Notes: generated from the sequence alone by a model not told the origin. Positions 35,011 through 44,307 are shown, counted from the stretch's first letter. The stretch: DNA of 64,000 nucleotides from Sulfolobus islandicus Y.N.15.51 (GCF_000022485.1 NC_012623.1:1886501-1950500), one strand, 5' to 3'. Numbers and translations are program-made.

Positions 35011-35562
35011 TTAAAATATTTTCCGATCATGCTTTCTAACGAACTTAATTTGTTTTTCTTTGTCTGCGATCCTTGTAGCGAGAACTGCTATTGATAACGA
35101 TATTTTACCTTCCTCTAACAATTTCTTTACTTCATCTGGAAGCTTTAATGCTACTGCGATTCTTTGAGATACCCATGCAGTGCTCTTACCTAACTTCTTT
35201 GCAACATCGGTTTCCGATAAACCGTAATTGTTTATCAGTTTTAAGATAGCTTGTGCTTCATCTATGGGATCCATCTGTTTCCTCTGAATGTTGTTCGTTA
35301 TCGAATATACTAAAGCGTCAACGTCATTTAAGTTAACGATATTGGCTTCTATGTCTTTCCATCCTAATTTTTTAGCAGCGGCATATCTATGTAAACCATC
35401 TATTATTTTATATTTACCGTCTTTTGCAGGCCTTACTATTATCGGTGTTAAAAGCCCAATTTCCTTCATACTCTCTTTTAACTCGTTTACAAATTCGTCA
35501 TCAATTTTTATCCTAGCAAGAATTTTATCGTTAATAATTATGGAATCAAGAGGTATTCTCAT
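35011..35562 (-). CDS. ParB/Spo0J-like protein in a row with Csx1
   Basis: 183 aa. The N-terminal ParB domain includes GLLTPIIVRPAKDGKYKIIDGLHRYAAAKKLGW, where GLHRYAA corresponds to the ParB nucleotide-binding box. It continues with NNIQRKQMDPIDEAQAI and a helix-turn-helix LSETDVAKKLGKSTAWVSQRIAVALKLP. There is no partner ParA. Its start overlaps the end of the 54-aa ORF by 17 bp and it precedes csx1 by 23 bp, so the three form one operon. A regulatory or DNA-tracking role is possible. Confidence 0.85.
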   Translation of the reverse strand: MRIPLDSIIINDKILARIKIDDEFVNELKESMKEIGLLTPIIVRPAKDGKYKIIDGLHRYAAAKKLGWKDIEANIVNLNDVDALVYSITNNIQRKQMDPIDEAQAILKLINNYGLSETDVAKKLGKSTAWVSQRIAVALKLPDEVKKLLEEGKISLSIAVLATRIADKEKQIKFVRKHDRKIF

Positions 35563-35710
35563 TCTTATTCACTCTCCTAAATTTCACGGTTAAAACATCA
35601 TTATATAACGAGAACTCCTCAATCTTAACGTATTCCCAATTATCGGGTATAATTGAGCCTAAAGATAGTTGTTTTGAATTACCTATTTTTCTAACTTTTA
35701 AGATACGCAT
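35546..35710 (-). CDS. 54-aa ORF at the head of the parB-csx1 operon
   Basis: Begins MRILKVRKIGNSKQLSLG, ends KFRRVNKNENTS. The ATG at 35710 is preceded by CTATAAAG about 25-30 bases upstream, so this is the first gene of the transcript. The opening resembles a swapped-hairpin (AbrB-like) strand but is not a clear match. It overlaps the ParB-like gene out of frame. Confidence 0.6.
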   Translation of the reverse strand: MRILKVRKIGNSKQLSLGSIIPDNWEYVKIEEFSLYNDVLTVKFRRVNKNENTS

Positions 35711-35789
35711 AAATATTTTTAGGTAGATGACTTTATAGCTATTTTTGTTTATAGTAAAGTATTACTATTAGGGATTTCTTTATTATTTT

Positions 35790-35803
35790 CCCAGTCAACT
35801 GGG
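35790..35803. promoter_or_regulatory. Palindromic operator 1
   Basis: CCCAGTCAACTGGG is a palindrome broken only at its central CA dinucleotide. It lies between the divergent wHTH gene and the parB-csx1 operon, 28 bp before the TATA element of the wHTH gene and about 80 bp before the 54-aa ORF. Confidence 0.65.
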
Positions 35804-35843
35804 CATTTATATTTAAACTTTTTGCATAAAGCTTATATATGTG

Positions 35844-35861
35844 TTCCCAATTGACTGGGAA
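35844..35861. promoter_or_regulatory. Palindromic operator 2 overlapping the wHTH start
   Basis: TTCCCAATTGACTGGGAA; its core on the other strand is CCCAGTCAATTGGG, one base different from operator 1. It lies between the TATA element (TTATATAT, 35833-35840) and the ATG at 35866, where a bound repressor would block transcription. Confidence 0.65.
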
Positions 35862-35865
35862 TGAA

Positions 35866-36312
35866 ATGCTTAACTTATATGAAATAATTAACAAAATGTT
35901 AAATGAACATGAGAAAGCTATGCTCAAAATAATATATTCTAAGAACGGTTTAAGTACAAAGGAGATATTGGAGTCATTTGGCTCCCATACTTTAGGATAT
36001 AAGGCTCTTAATGGGCTTGAAGAAAAAGGTTTAATAATAAGAGTGAAAGGAAAACAAAGAACGCTAAATATATTTTTAACAGATTATGGTAAGATGGTTT
36101 ATCAGTTATTATATGCAGACGAACGCAAACAACATGAAAACCAAAGCCTAAAAAGCGAACAACTTACAAAACCTAAAATAACATGGATATCGATAGATAA
36201 TGAAAAGTATATAACTGGTGACGATTTCTTTAAATGTTATGAGTGGTGCGAAAGCCAGGGAAAGCATAAGGATGATTTTGATAAATGTATAAAGAAATGT
36301 GTTGGAATCTAA
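35866..36312 (+). CDS. Winged-helix regulator with a twin CX3C tail
   Basis: 148 aa from ATG 35866 (MLNLYEIINKML). An in-frame ATG at 35839 lies inside the TATA/operator region, so the later start is preferred and fits a leaderless mRNA. The winged helix spans HEKAMLKIIYSKNGLSTKEILESFGSHTLGYKALNGLEEKGLIIRVKG...LTDYGKMVYQLL. The tail carries CYEWC and CIKKC 13 residues apart, a twin CX3C arrangement that could form disulfides or bind metal. Two operators flank its promoter, so autoregulation and control of the divergent parB-csx1 operon are likely. Confidence 0.78.
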   Translation: MLNLYEIINKMLNEHEKAMLKIIYSKNGLSTKEILESFGSHTLGYKALNGLEEKGLIIRVKGKQRTLNIFLTDYGKMVYQLLYADERKQHENQSLKSEQLTKPKITWISIDNEKYITGDDFFKCYEWCESQGKHKDDFDKCIKKCVGI

Positions 36313-36345
36313 TTTTTATTTCTCAGTCATCATACATTATTATTT

Positions 36346-36452
36346 ACTACTACTAAGAGTTCTGAGAATGAAAAACAGAAGAGTGAAAGTGTAGGCCCAG
36401 GGTGCTTTTCTGCTTTTATTGTGTAAAAAGCCCTTCTTTCTCTTCATAAAAA
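36346..36452 (+). ncRNA. Candidate structured noncoding RNA or element, copy A
   Basis: Starts ACTACTACTAAGAGTT, contains AGTGAAAG and AGGCCCAGGGT, ends CCTTCTTTCTCTTCATAAAA. The same blocks in the same order recur at 39746-39845 with different spacers. GAAGAG/CTCTTC and GGG-GCTTTT/AAAAAGCCC can pair. No protein frame. It may be a small RNA gene or a short mobile repeat. Confidence 0.4.
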
Positions 36453-36534
36453 GTTATACATAGTCAAACATTTACCCGAGGTACTCTGGACTCTCGAAGC
36501 TAAATAATAAATTTTAGAAGATGACATATTCTCC

Positions 36535-36960
36535 ATGACTAAAACTAATAAGAGTTATAGCAACCAGGTGATAGGTAATATAGCTCTTTATTATACGGCA
36601 TACATTCTTTCTCGTCATGAATGGAATGTGCTGCCTACTTCTAGAAATACAAGAGGCGTTGATATTGTAATATATAGTCAGGATGGAACGAAAATGCATA
36701 CTATTCAAGTTAAGGGACTATTTAAACGAAATCCGGTTCCCTTCGGGTCGAATTTGAATAATCTAATTGCAGAATTTTATGTTATAGTTTTGCTGAATGA
36801 ACTTAAGAGTGAACCGTGGGCTTTTGTACTTAAGAAAGAGAATATAATTGAGAAATTAGTAAAGAGGGATAAGAATAGAAAAGTAAGCTATTGGCTTAAC
36901 GATAGGAAGTTTTTATCAGAATTTAAGGATAAATGGGATATTATAGGTTACGGATATTAA
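36535..36960 (+). CDS. Restriction-endonuclease-fold protein
   Basis: 141 aa. RGVDIVIYSQDGTKMHTIQVKGL supplies the Asp and a Q-x-K, a PD-(D/E)xK core with Gln in place of the usual Glu, as in some Holliday-resolvase-like and repair nucleases. N-terminal helix NQVIGNIALYYTAYILSRHEWNV. A stand-alone nuclease domain in a defence and transposon region; substrate unknown. Confidence 0.65.
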   Translation: MTKTNKSYSNQVIGNIALYYTAYILSRHEWNVLPTSRNTRGVDIVIYSQDGTKMHTIQVKGLFKRNPVPFGSNLNNLIAEFYVIVLLNELKSEPWAFVLKKENIIEKLVKRDKNRKVSYWLNDRKFLSEFKDKWDIIGYGY

Positions 36961-36980
36961 ATAAATTTTTATAGTAATCT

Positions 36981-37151
36981 TTATTTTTTAGAATATTTCT
37001 TGATTAGATTCGAGCAGACTTTATCATTTGTACAGTTCACAAATTGCATAGGTAATGTATTCTTAAATAGCCGGTTCTCAGTACTGACCAAAACTGGTAC
37101 CGTAGTATAGCCCTTACCCCACAACTTGCTCCTACCTAACACCTTAGCCAT
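36981..37151 (-). CDS. Small AbrB-like protein, C-terminus aberrant
   Basis: 56 aa from the ATG at 37151: MAKVLGRSKLWGKGYTTVP resembles the start of archaeal swapped-hairpin AbrB antitoxins, but the rest (VLVSTENRLFKNTLP...) does not follow the family, so it may be truncated or frameshifted. A TTTATATAA element about 35-45 bases upstream and three 12-bp repeats just before the start indicate a real promoter. Confidence 0.45.
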   Translation of the reverse strand: MAKVLGRSKLWGKGYTTVPVLVSTENRLFKNTLPMQFVNCTNDKVCSNLIKKYSKK

Positions 37152-37185
37152 ACTAGTAACTCTACTAGTAAACTTACTGGTAATA
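37152..37185 (-). promoter_or_regulatory. Three 12-bp direct repeats before the AbrB-like gene
   Basis: On the minus strand ACCAGTAAGTTT, ACTAGTAGAGTT and ACTAGTATGG follow one another with a 12-base period, between the TATA element and the ATG. ACTAGT is itself a palindrome. This looks like a multi-site operator for an autoregulated antitoxin-type protein. Confidence 0.5.
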
Positions 37186-37340
37186 TTATATAAACCTAAC
37201 GCGAGCGTAGAGGGTAATACCACTTAACTCCCCAGTTTGCTAAGAAAAATTCAACTAACATGCGTAAATAGTAGATGCAAATATATATTAGCTGTTATGT
37301 AATATAGCATAGGGTATTTAAGTCTTTGGGGTAATGAATT

Positions 37341-38396
37341 TTGGCCTTAAATGAGATTGAAATTAAGAAAGACAATGATGAGCAGGATGATACATTATCT
37401 ATTATCAATAATTTATTGCATAGGAGAAGGTCTGAAGCTGCAAAGAAGGCTCACGAAACTATAAGAAAGAGAAAGATCGCTAAAAATATGACTATACATT
37501 TTACTTTAGATAATTTTGAGTTTGATAAAGACGTTAGAAAAGTTTCCTTTGGAGAATATGAGATAAGGCCACCATTGATTAAACCTTCAAAATTGACTTA
37601 CGTTGAGAAGGGCGGAGTAGGAAAAGAACTTAGTGATGGTTGGGCAATTAATTTTGCTATCGGCTGTATTCACGCTTGCCCCTTCTGTTATGTTGATAAT
37701 ATCCATAAGAGGTTCAGTTTTGCGAGAGTAGGTAACATAGTACAAAGACCGTGGGGAATGTACTTCTTAAAACCTAAGAACATTGACGAGACAATAGAAA
37801 AGACACCATGGAAAAAATGGAGAGGAAAATTGGTTATGATGTCCTCAACTCACGATCCTTATTTGCCCCAACTTTACCCAATTCCTAGGAAGATCCTTGA
37901 GAAAGCCTTACCAGCGGGAGTTAGGTTCTTGATTCAAACAAGGTCAATGTTGGTGCTTAAAGACCTTGATTTACTTTCAAAATACAAGAACCAAGTAATC
38001 CTACAAGTTTCGATAGCTACTTTGAACGAGAAGTTTGCTTCAATTATTGAACCCAGGGCACCTCCACCTAAAGCTAGGCTAGAGGTTTTAAGGAAGGCTA
38101 AAGAGGCAGGACTAAAAGTAGGAGTAATAGTAGCGCCAGTGTTTCCTCCTAACAAGGTAAGGGGGGAAATAGAAGAAGATTTAGACGGGATAATGAAAGA
38201 GCTTGCGGATATAGGTGTGAATCAAGTTTTTGGTGAAATGCTTCACGAGAGAGGTATGAATATGGAGTATATAGAATCGTTATTAGGAGAGAAGATAACT
38301 ATTGATAAAGAGAATGATGAGAAATTAGGCAAGATATTTACGATATTGCTTGCAAAATATCGCCTAAAAGGCAGATGGTGGTATGAGCGTTTTTAA
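37341..38396 (+). CDS. Radical SAM protein (three-Cys, SplB-like)
   Basis: 351 aa, TTG start. The radical SAM cluster motif is CIHACPFC (Cys109, Cys113, Cys116; C-x3-C-x2-C). After it come KLVMMSSTHDPYLPQLYP, RFLIQTRSMLVLKDLDLL and QVSIATLNEKFASIIEPRAPPP, as in spore-photoproduct-lyase-like and phage Gp37/Gp68-type proteins. A TcmP-like gene lies convergently downstream. Three-Cys-motif proteins and TcmP are known neighbours, so the pair probably works together on nucleic acid. Confidence 0.75.
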   Translation: MALNEIEIKKDNDEQDDTLSIINNLLHRRRSEAAKKAHETIRKRKIAKNMTIHFTLDNFEFDKDVRKVSFGEYEIRPPLIKPSKLTYVEKGGVGKELSDGWAINFAIGCIHACPFCYVDNIHKRFSFARVGNIVQRPWGMYFLKPKNIDETIEKTPWKKWRGKLVMMSSTHDPYLPQLYPIPRKILEKALPAGVRFLIQTRSMLVLKDLDLLSKYKNQVILQVSIATLNEKFASIIEPRAPPPKARLEVLRKAKEAGLKVGVIVAPVFPPNKVRGEIEEDLDGIMKELADIGVNQVFGEMLHERGMNMEYIESLLGEKITIDKENDEKLGKIFTILLAKYRLKGRWWYERF

Positions 38397-38427
38397 CTTT
38401 CAGCTAGGGGTTTGGGCTTCATTAAAT

Positions 38428-38668
38428 TTTCATGAATTTGTATCCAATTCTCAGCCCTTGGGCTTCAACAGAGCCACTTCCGTTACCCCTCCGCTCCTTT
38501 AGCGGGATAACCCCAACCCACACCCCTCACGGATGTGGGGAAACCCGCACATCTTTTATTCACCGTCACACCTTTCGGGAAAACCCATCCACGTCTGGTG
38601 TAACTTTACTCATATTAACCATTAAAGTATATAAACTTCACGGTTTATCGAAAACTGTTGACTACGGC
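38428..38668 (+). mobile_element. Nonautonomous IS605-like element (241 bp)
   Basis: The left end TTTCATGAATTTGTATCC resembles the left end at 49073. The right end CACGGTTTATCGAAAACTGTTGACTACGGC matches in blocks the right ends at 50567, 55353, 61153 and 46714. The inside is GC-rich with foldable stems (for example CCCTCACGGATGTGGGG) and carries no tnpB. It lies between the radical SAM and TcmP genes and truncates the latter. Confidence 0.7.
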
Positions 38669-39645
38669 TTAAAGAAATCATCTATACGTCCACCTTTACC
38701 GTGTATTTGATCCAGGATATTCAGTACGATTTTACCATTATATTTAGTTGTTATATTATTTGCAAATTCTACTATCCCTTTTACCCACGGCGCACCAGAT
38801 TTTGTAGACCTAACCCTAAGCACTAATTCGTATCTGGGACTATTGTTCACATCTCTTATTTCTGCGGTGGCTTCTATAAGTTTTCCAAACTGAGTAAACA
38901 GTATATCACGTGCTTTCTCAGGATCCTGTACATTAGATAATGTTGGCAAGTATTGTTCGAGCCTCTTTAAGGATACAGAGTCCCCATTTTGGGCCTTTCC
39001 TAGTAATCTATACACTCATTCACTTTGATTAAGAATAACGTCTATGCTTTTAGATCTAGATAGCATTTTTGATAAATCACCAAGACTTATTTCCATCCCT
39101 TCTGGGTCTACGAAGAGGATACCGTAATCTCTTTGATTTATTTCATTAGCTATATCATCAATTTTCTTATTTATGTCTCCTTTTATTAACTTAATATCCG
39201 TTGCAAGATTTAACTCCTCTTTAATTAGATTTAACCTTCGATATAATAACGAGAATTTGTTCTCATCAATCTCCACACCTATTATCTTACTGAAACTTGT
39301 TCCAGAACGCGACTTAAATATTAATGCTAGTAGTGATGAACCTAAAGACACGTACTCAGTATCCTTTATACTTACTAATCCACTTCCAGCAAAAGTATCG
39401 ATAAATACATAATTTTTAAAGTAGTTTTTAGCTATTTCTAGTGCTATGTCAAAGTAATACTTAAGATATGCTAGCTTTAACAAAGTGTGCGGACCATAAG
39501 ATACGTCCTCATTAGTTATCCATAGATTATTATTTTTAAGAATTTCTCGAACTCGCTTAGTGTAGCTGTCGGCGAAAGTAAGATATTCCAATATTGGTCT
39601 AATTCTATCATATGGCTCCTTCTTTTTCTTCTTTTTGTTTAGCAT
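38662..39645 (-). pseudogene. TcmP-like protein with an in-frame stop and lost tail
   Basis: Two stretches in one frame, 39016-39645 and 38662-39015, are separated by a single TGA (QSE-stop-VYRLL). A TGG to TGA change explains it. The N-terminal part has a methyltransferase-like core (NYVFIDTFAGSGLV; KIIGVEIDENKF; GILFVDPEGMEI), typical of three-Cys-motif partner protein TcmP. The last codons and stop come from the IS605-like element inserted at its 3' end. It is probably not functional unless the stop is read through. Confidence 0.7.
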
Positions 39646-39745
39646 TTAATAGTAAGTGTTAATGTTTACCTTTAAATATTTTAACCTTACTAGCTACGGA
39701 AATACGAGTTTTGTTCTAGGGAGATGTATTCTATTCTGGTTATAA

Positions 39746-39845
39746 CTACTACTAAGAGTTTGAGAAGTGGAAAAGATTAAGTGAAAGCTTAAGGCCCAGG
39801 GTAGTAATGAAGTATGTAAGGCCTTCTTTCTTTTCATAAAATTTT
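39746..39845 (+). ncRNA. Candidate structured noncoding RNA or element, copy B
   Basis: Same block order as 36346-36452: ACTACTACTAAGAGTT, AGTGAAAG, AAGGCCCAGGGT, CCTTCTTTCTTTTCATAAAA. Here AAGGCC and GGCCTT can pair. The two copies differ mainly between blocks, as expected if structure or ends are kept. Confidence 0.4.
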
Positions 39846-39984
39846 TCTAAAAATAAAAGTAAAAATTCAATTAGTTATAATTTAGCGTAAAATTAGCCTA
39901 AGTAAAAAGTCGTAAAATTGAAAGTAGTGTAAGAACGTTTGTTTTTGTTTTTATTTTTTGTGGAAGTTTAAGTAGTACTGACTT

Positions 39985-40145
39985 CCTTATATAAAACATA
40001 TTAGTCAGATCTGAGTAATACAGATCTGACTGGGGTGTAGGCCGTTGACTTCCTTGGGCTTAAAGCTCGACGGGGAGCTTGGCCTCCTCCAATTCGAACC
40101 GGAAGTTGGGCAAAAAGCCCGAATAAAACATAAGGGTGAGTATAA
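39985..40145 (+). ncRNA. Probable IS110 guide (bridge/seek) RNA region, copy 1
   Basis: A TATA-like CTTATATAAAA at about 39986 is followed by a perfect 11-bp hairpin (AGTCAGATCTG, loop AGTAATA, CAGATCTGACT; 40003-40031). Then comes a GC-rich foldable stretch up to the recombinase start, unusual in this AT-rich genome. IS110-family elements encode a structured guide RNA in the noncoding end next to the recombinase, and position and composition fit. The boundaries are not determined. Confidence 0.5.
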
Positions 40146-41085
40146 TTGGAGGCCCCAGTCGCAGGAATAGATGTATCAAAAGATAAATTAATTATGTATT
40201 TTCAAGGTAAACTCTACGAGTTTCCTAATGATAGGCAAGGGTTTGAGGAGATAAGGAAGATCTTGCCTAAGGGTTGCAAAGTGGGTATTGAGAGTACTGG
40301 AGTTTACCACGTTAACCTAGCAAAGTACTTGAATAATGAGTATGATGTTAGGATCATTAATCCCTTTATTCTCAAGAAGTTCAAGGGTTTTAGGGGTAAG
40401 AAGAGTGATAAGAATGATGCTAAAAAGCTTGCGGAATTAGTTGTAAGTATGGGTAGTGGGTTTACAACAAGTGATGCTAGGGAGTTGACTAGCCAATGGG
40501 ATTTTGTTACTAGGAGTATTGCTAGGGTTAAGAATAGGTTGAGGAGGGATTTGGTACTTTTAGGCTATAGGGATAGTTTGTCTAAGAAAAACTTGGAGGA
40601 GGTTTTGAGGGGTGGGGATAGTATTGTCTTGGCTGAGGTTTCTTTTGGAGGAGCTTGAGAGGCTTAAAACTAGGAAGAGGGAGATTGAGAAAGAGCTTGA
40701 GAATGTTGTTTCCAAGGATAGTTTGATTTTCACTATTCCCGGTATTGGTAAAACCTTGGGTTGTATTATTTTGGCTAGGGTTGGTGATGTTAGGCGCTTT
40801 AGTGATAAGAAGAGGTTTGTTGCTTATTGTGGTCTTGTTGTTGAGTCTAGTGGTAAGAGTGTTGTCTCAAGGGGTATTTCTAAAAAAGGTGATGCTGTTT
40901 TGAGGAGGGCTTTTTACCTGGCAGCTTTGACTGCCATTAAGGTTAATCCTGTTATCAAGCGTTTTTATGAGGAGCACAAGGGTAGGTTAAAGGGTAAGAA
41001 GTTGATTACTGCTTGTGCAAGGAAATTGGCTGTTATTACTTGGGCTGTGCTGTATTATAATAAGCCCTTTGATGCTAGTGAGTAA
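40146..41085 (+). pseudogene. IS110-type recombinase, frameshifted
   Basis: TTG start with GGTGAG upstream. Frame 1 (40146-40658) has the DEDD-type start VAGIDVSKDKLIMYF, KVGIESTGVYH and KKSDKNDAKKLAEL. Frame 2 (from about 40612 to 41085) has the transposase_20 part LIFTIPGIGKTLGCIILARVG, RFVAYCGLVVESSGKSVVSRGISKKGD with the catalytic Ser region, and RAFYLAALTA. A one-base shift near 40640 (LAEV/RFLLEELE) separates them. Confidence 0.85.
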
Positions 41086-41099
41086 AGCAGGTTTCATCA

Positions 41100-42334
<1,235 letters not shown>

Positions 42335-42423
42335 TAATGAAATTTTGACAAAGAAGTATTTAAATATAGGGGGCTATCCATCCCCTGGCGAGGCTTTCCG
42401 CCCCCTTAACCCCCTTTCTTTGT
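42335..42423 (-). mobile_element. Left end of the TnpB element
   Basis: Contains GGGGGCTATCC and GGCGGAAAGCC-type foldable sequence and ends at TTTACAAAGAAAGGGGG on the minus strand. A matching solo end lies at 29542-29580. TTTAC may be or include the target-adjacent motif (inference from two sites). Confidence 0.6.
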
Positions 42424-42611
42424 AAAGAAATTAATAGTACAATGATATAACGACGATATTCACACAAAAGTACCTCTGGATTGAAATTATTTACCTAGAA
42501 AATAATTCAATAAAACTATGATAGAAAAAGAAGTCTAAATAGAAAATTTACAAAATATTTCCTTCTTTAAAGTATTTTGCTAACTGAAGCCTAAAGACGG
42601 TATAATAAAAC
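42424..42611. other. Intergenic with a remnant of an IS5-type end
   Basis: AATAATTCAATAAA...ATGATAGAAAAA at about 42499-42531 resembles the subterminal part of the IS5-type elements (31804). It is probably a solo end. A similar remnant lies at about 52112-52150. No gene. Confidence 0.4.
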
Positions 42612-42989
42612 CTAAGTAATTAGAGCGACTTTCAGTTCATTAAATTCGTCAGCTACTTTTAAAAAATCAGTATCCTTAGTCACTAGAGTTAAATCTCTAT
42701 TGATAGCTTGGGCGGATATTAATATATCGAAATATCCTATCAACTTTCCCTTATCTCTTAATCTCTTGTATATCCTTGAAGCAATAATGGAATCTTTTTT
42801 ATTAAGACCTATTACATTAAATGCTGACAAAAAGTCGAGGATTTTATTTTCCTCAACTTTGCCGAGTAATACTTCAAAAATTGTTAATGTACTAACATAA
42901 AAATCTTCAGAATTGGAAATAATTTCCTTTACCTTTGCATTACCTTTCAAATATTCAATAATTGCTGAGCTTTCTATTAATACTTTCAT
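42612..42989 (-). CDS. vapC: VapC PIN-domain toxin (first acid Glu)
   Basis: 125 aa PIN RNase. The N-terminus reads MKVLIESSAIIEYLKG, where nearly all VapC have Asp in place of the Glu. Further acids follow in LTIFEVLLG, YFDILISAQA and VTKDTDFLKV. It overlaps the vapB end by 35 bp. The Asp to Glu change could lower activity. Confidence 0.85.
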   Translation of the reverse strand: MKVLIESSAIIEYLKGNAKVKEIISNSEDFYVSTLTIFEVLLGKVEENKILDFLSAFNVIGLNKKDSIIASRIYKRLRDKGKLIGYFDILISAQAINRDLTLVTKDTDFLKVADEFNELKVALIT

Positions 42990-43194
42990 CAGTTATCTTC
43001 CTCACTTCTTTGATTTCTTTCATAATCTCTTCTGCTTCCTCTTCATTAAGAATTCCGAAATACTTCTCCAATTTCCTCCTCCTCAAGGTTAGAGATTCTT
43101 CTATAAGTTCCTCAATTATTTCACTAAAGCTTTTGTCCCCTTTTATTTCTACCAATTTCTTATAGACGTCGTCCCTTATCATTATCGTTTTCAT
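42955..43194 (-). CDS. vapB: VapB-type antitoxin
   Basis: 79 aa from the ATG at 43194 (MKTIMIRDDVYKKLVEIKG); an in-frame start five codons earlier is possible. Typical archaeal VapB: a short ribbon strand, then KSFSEIIEELIEESLTLRRRKLEKYFG and an acidic helical tail that blocks the toxin. It precedes and overlaps vapC. No gene lies between it and the IS1-type element at 43357. Confidence 0.82.
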   Translation of the reverse strand: MKTIMIRDDVYKKLVEIKGDKSFSEIIEELIEESLTLRRRKLEKYFGILNEEEAEEIMKEIKEVRKITDESINRKLSNY

Positions 43195-43356
43195 ATATGA
43201 TGTATACATACTATAGGTAAATAAACCTTGTGGAGAATTTGCTTACAGAAAGTCTAGCCAAGTTGCATCTGACCTCTCTTCTAAATTCTCAATAATTCCA
43301 GCTCGACTGTGAGTAAAGCTTGTTATACTTCAGCCCTTAATTGAGGAGTAATTTCG

Positions 43357-44150
43357 ATAGTGTCGTCGTTAAGCTACAAATTCTGGGATTAACCTTCTCT
43401 CCCATAAGACTAGGGCTATGGAGTACATCATGGTGCGAATGCTCCTATTTACTGCCTTCGTTGCTCTCTTGAATCTAATTAGCCTATCCCTTAATGAGGA
43501 ATGAAAGGGCTCGTTCGGGTTAACTGGCGAGACAACCGTGTGGTCTTTCAACCAGAAGTACAAGTTATAATCATCGCTCACCCATCTACCCTCGTCAGGC
43601 AAATACTTTTTGACCTCAAGGAAAGTACTCTCATCCCTATCCCCCACAGAGTAAATGAGGTAAACTCCCAGCTTCGTGTACACGTAACAAGTGAAAACCC
43701 ACTTGTAAAAAGCCCTAGCATTCTTGTACAAGTAAGTCCACATCTCATCAACAACCTTAGCAACAACCTTACCCTTGACCAGCTCCTTAGCCCTACCCCA
43801 CAACTCAACCAACTTCTCATGCTTTTTCCTACCATAACGCTTAATCCAAGTGAAAACAGTACCAAGAGGTACGTTAAGCACCCTAGAAATAGCCCTCATA
43901 CTCATACCATTAGCATACATTCTCAAAGCCTCCTCCCTCAACTTCCTAGAATGATGATGATAACTAGCATCACCCAAGAAGTACTTACCACAATCCCTAC
44001 ACAAAAACTTCTGCCTACCCAAAGGCCTACCACACTTAACAACATGATGACTACCACAAGAGGGACAAGAAACGTCTTGCCTAAATACAGGCTTCCTACC
44101 CATAAGTAATACTCGTTATACAAATATAAATAACTTAACGACGACACTAC
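43357..44150 (-). mobile_element. IS1-type element, copy 2 (transposase 43369-44103)
   Basis: 794 bp, same ends and intact 244-aa transposase as the copy at 19204, with Pro in NEPFHSS. No target duplication is evident at the flanks (TAATTTCG / CGGATGAA). Confidence 0.9.
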
Positions 44151-44307
44151 CGGATGAATTCTACATTAAACGTTTAATTAAAAGTAAGTTTAATATTATT
44201 TATGAGAAAAATTGAAGTAACCTACAACTTACTTTCTATGTAAATTAAACTATGCTATAGAATAATAAAGAGAAACATATTTATTGAACAATTTCCAATT
44301 TAATAGC

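Noticed and set aside
38432-38710. 92-aa frame across the nonautonomous IS605-like element
   Set aside because: It spans element ends and the antisense of TcmP; no protein features.
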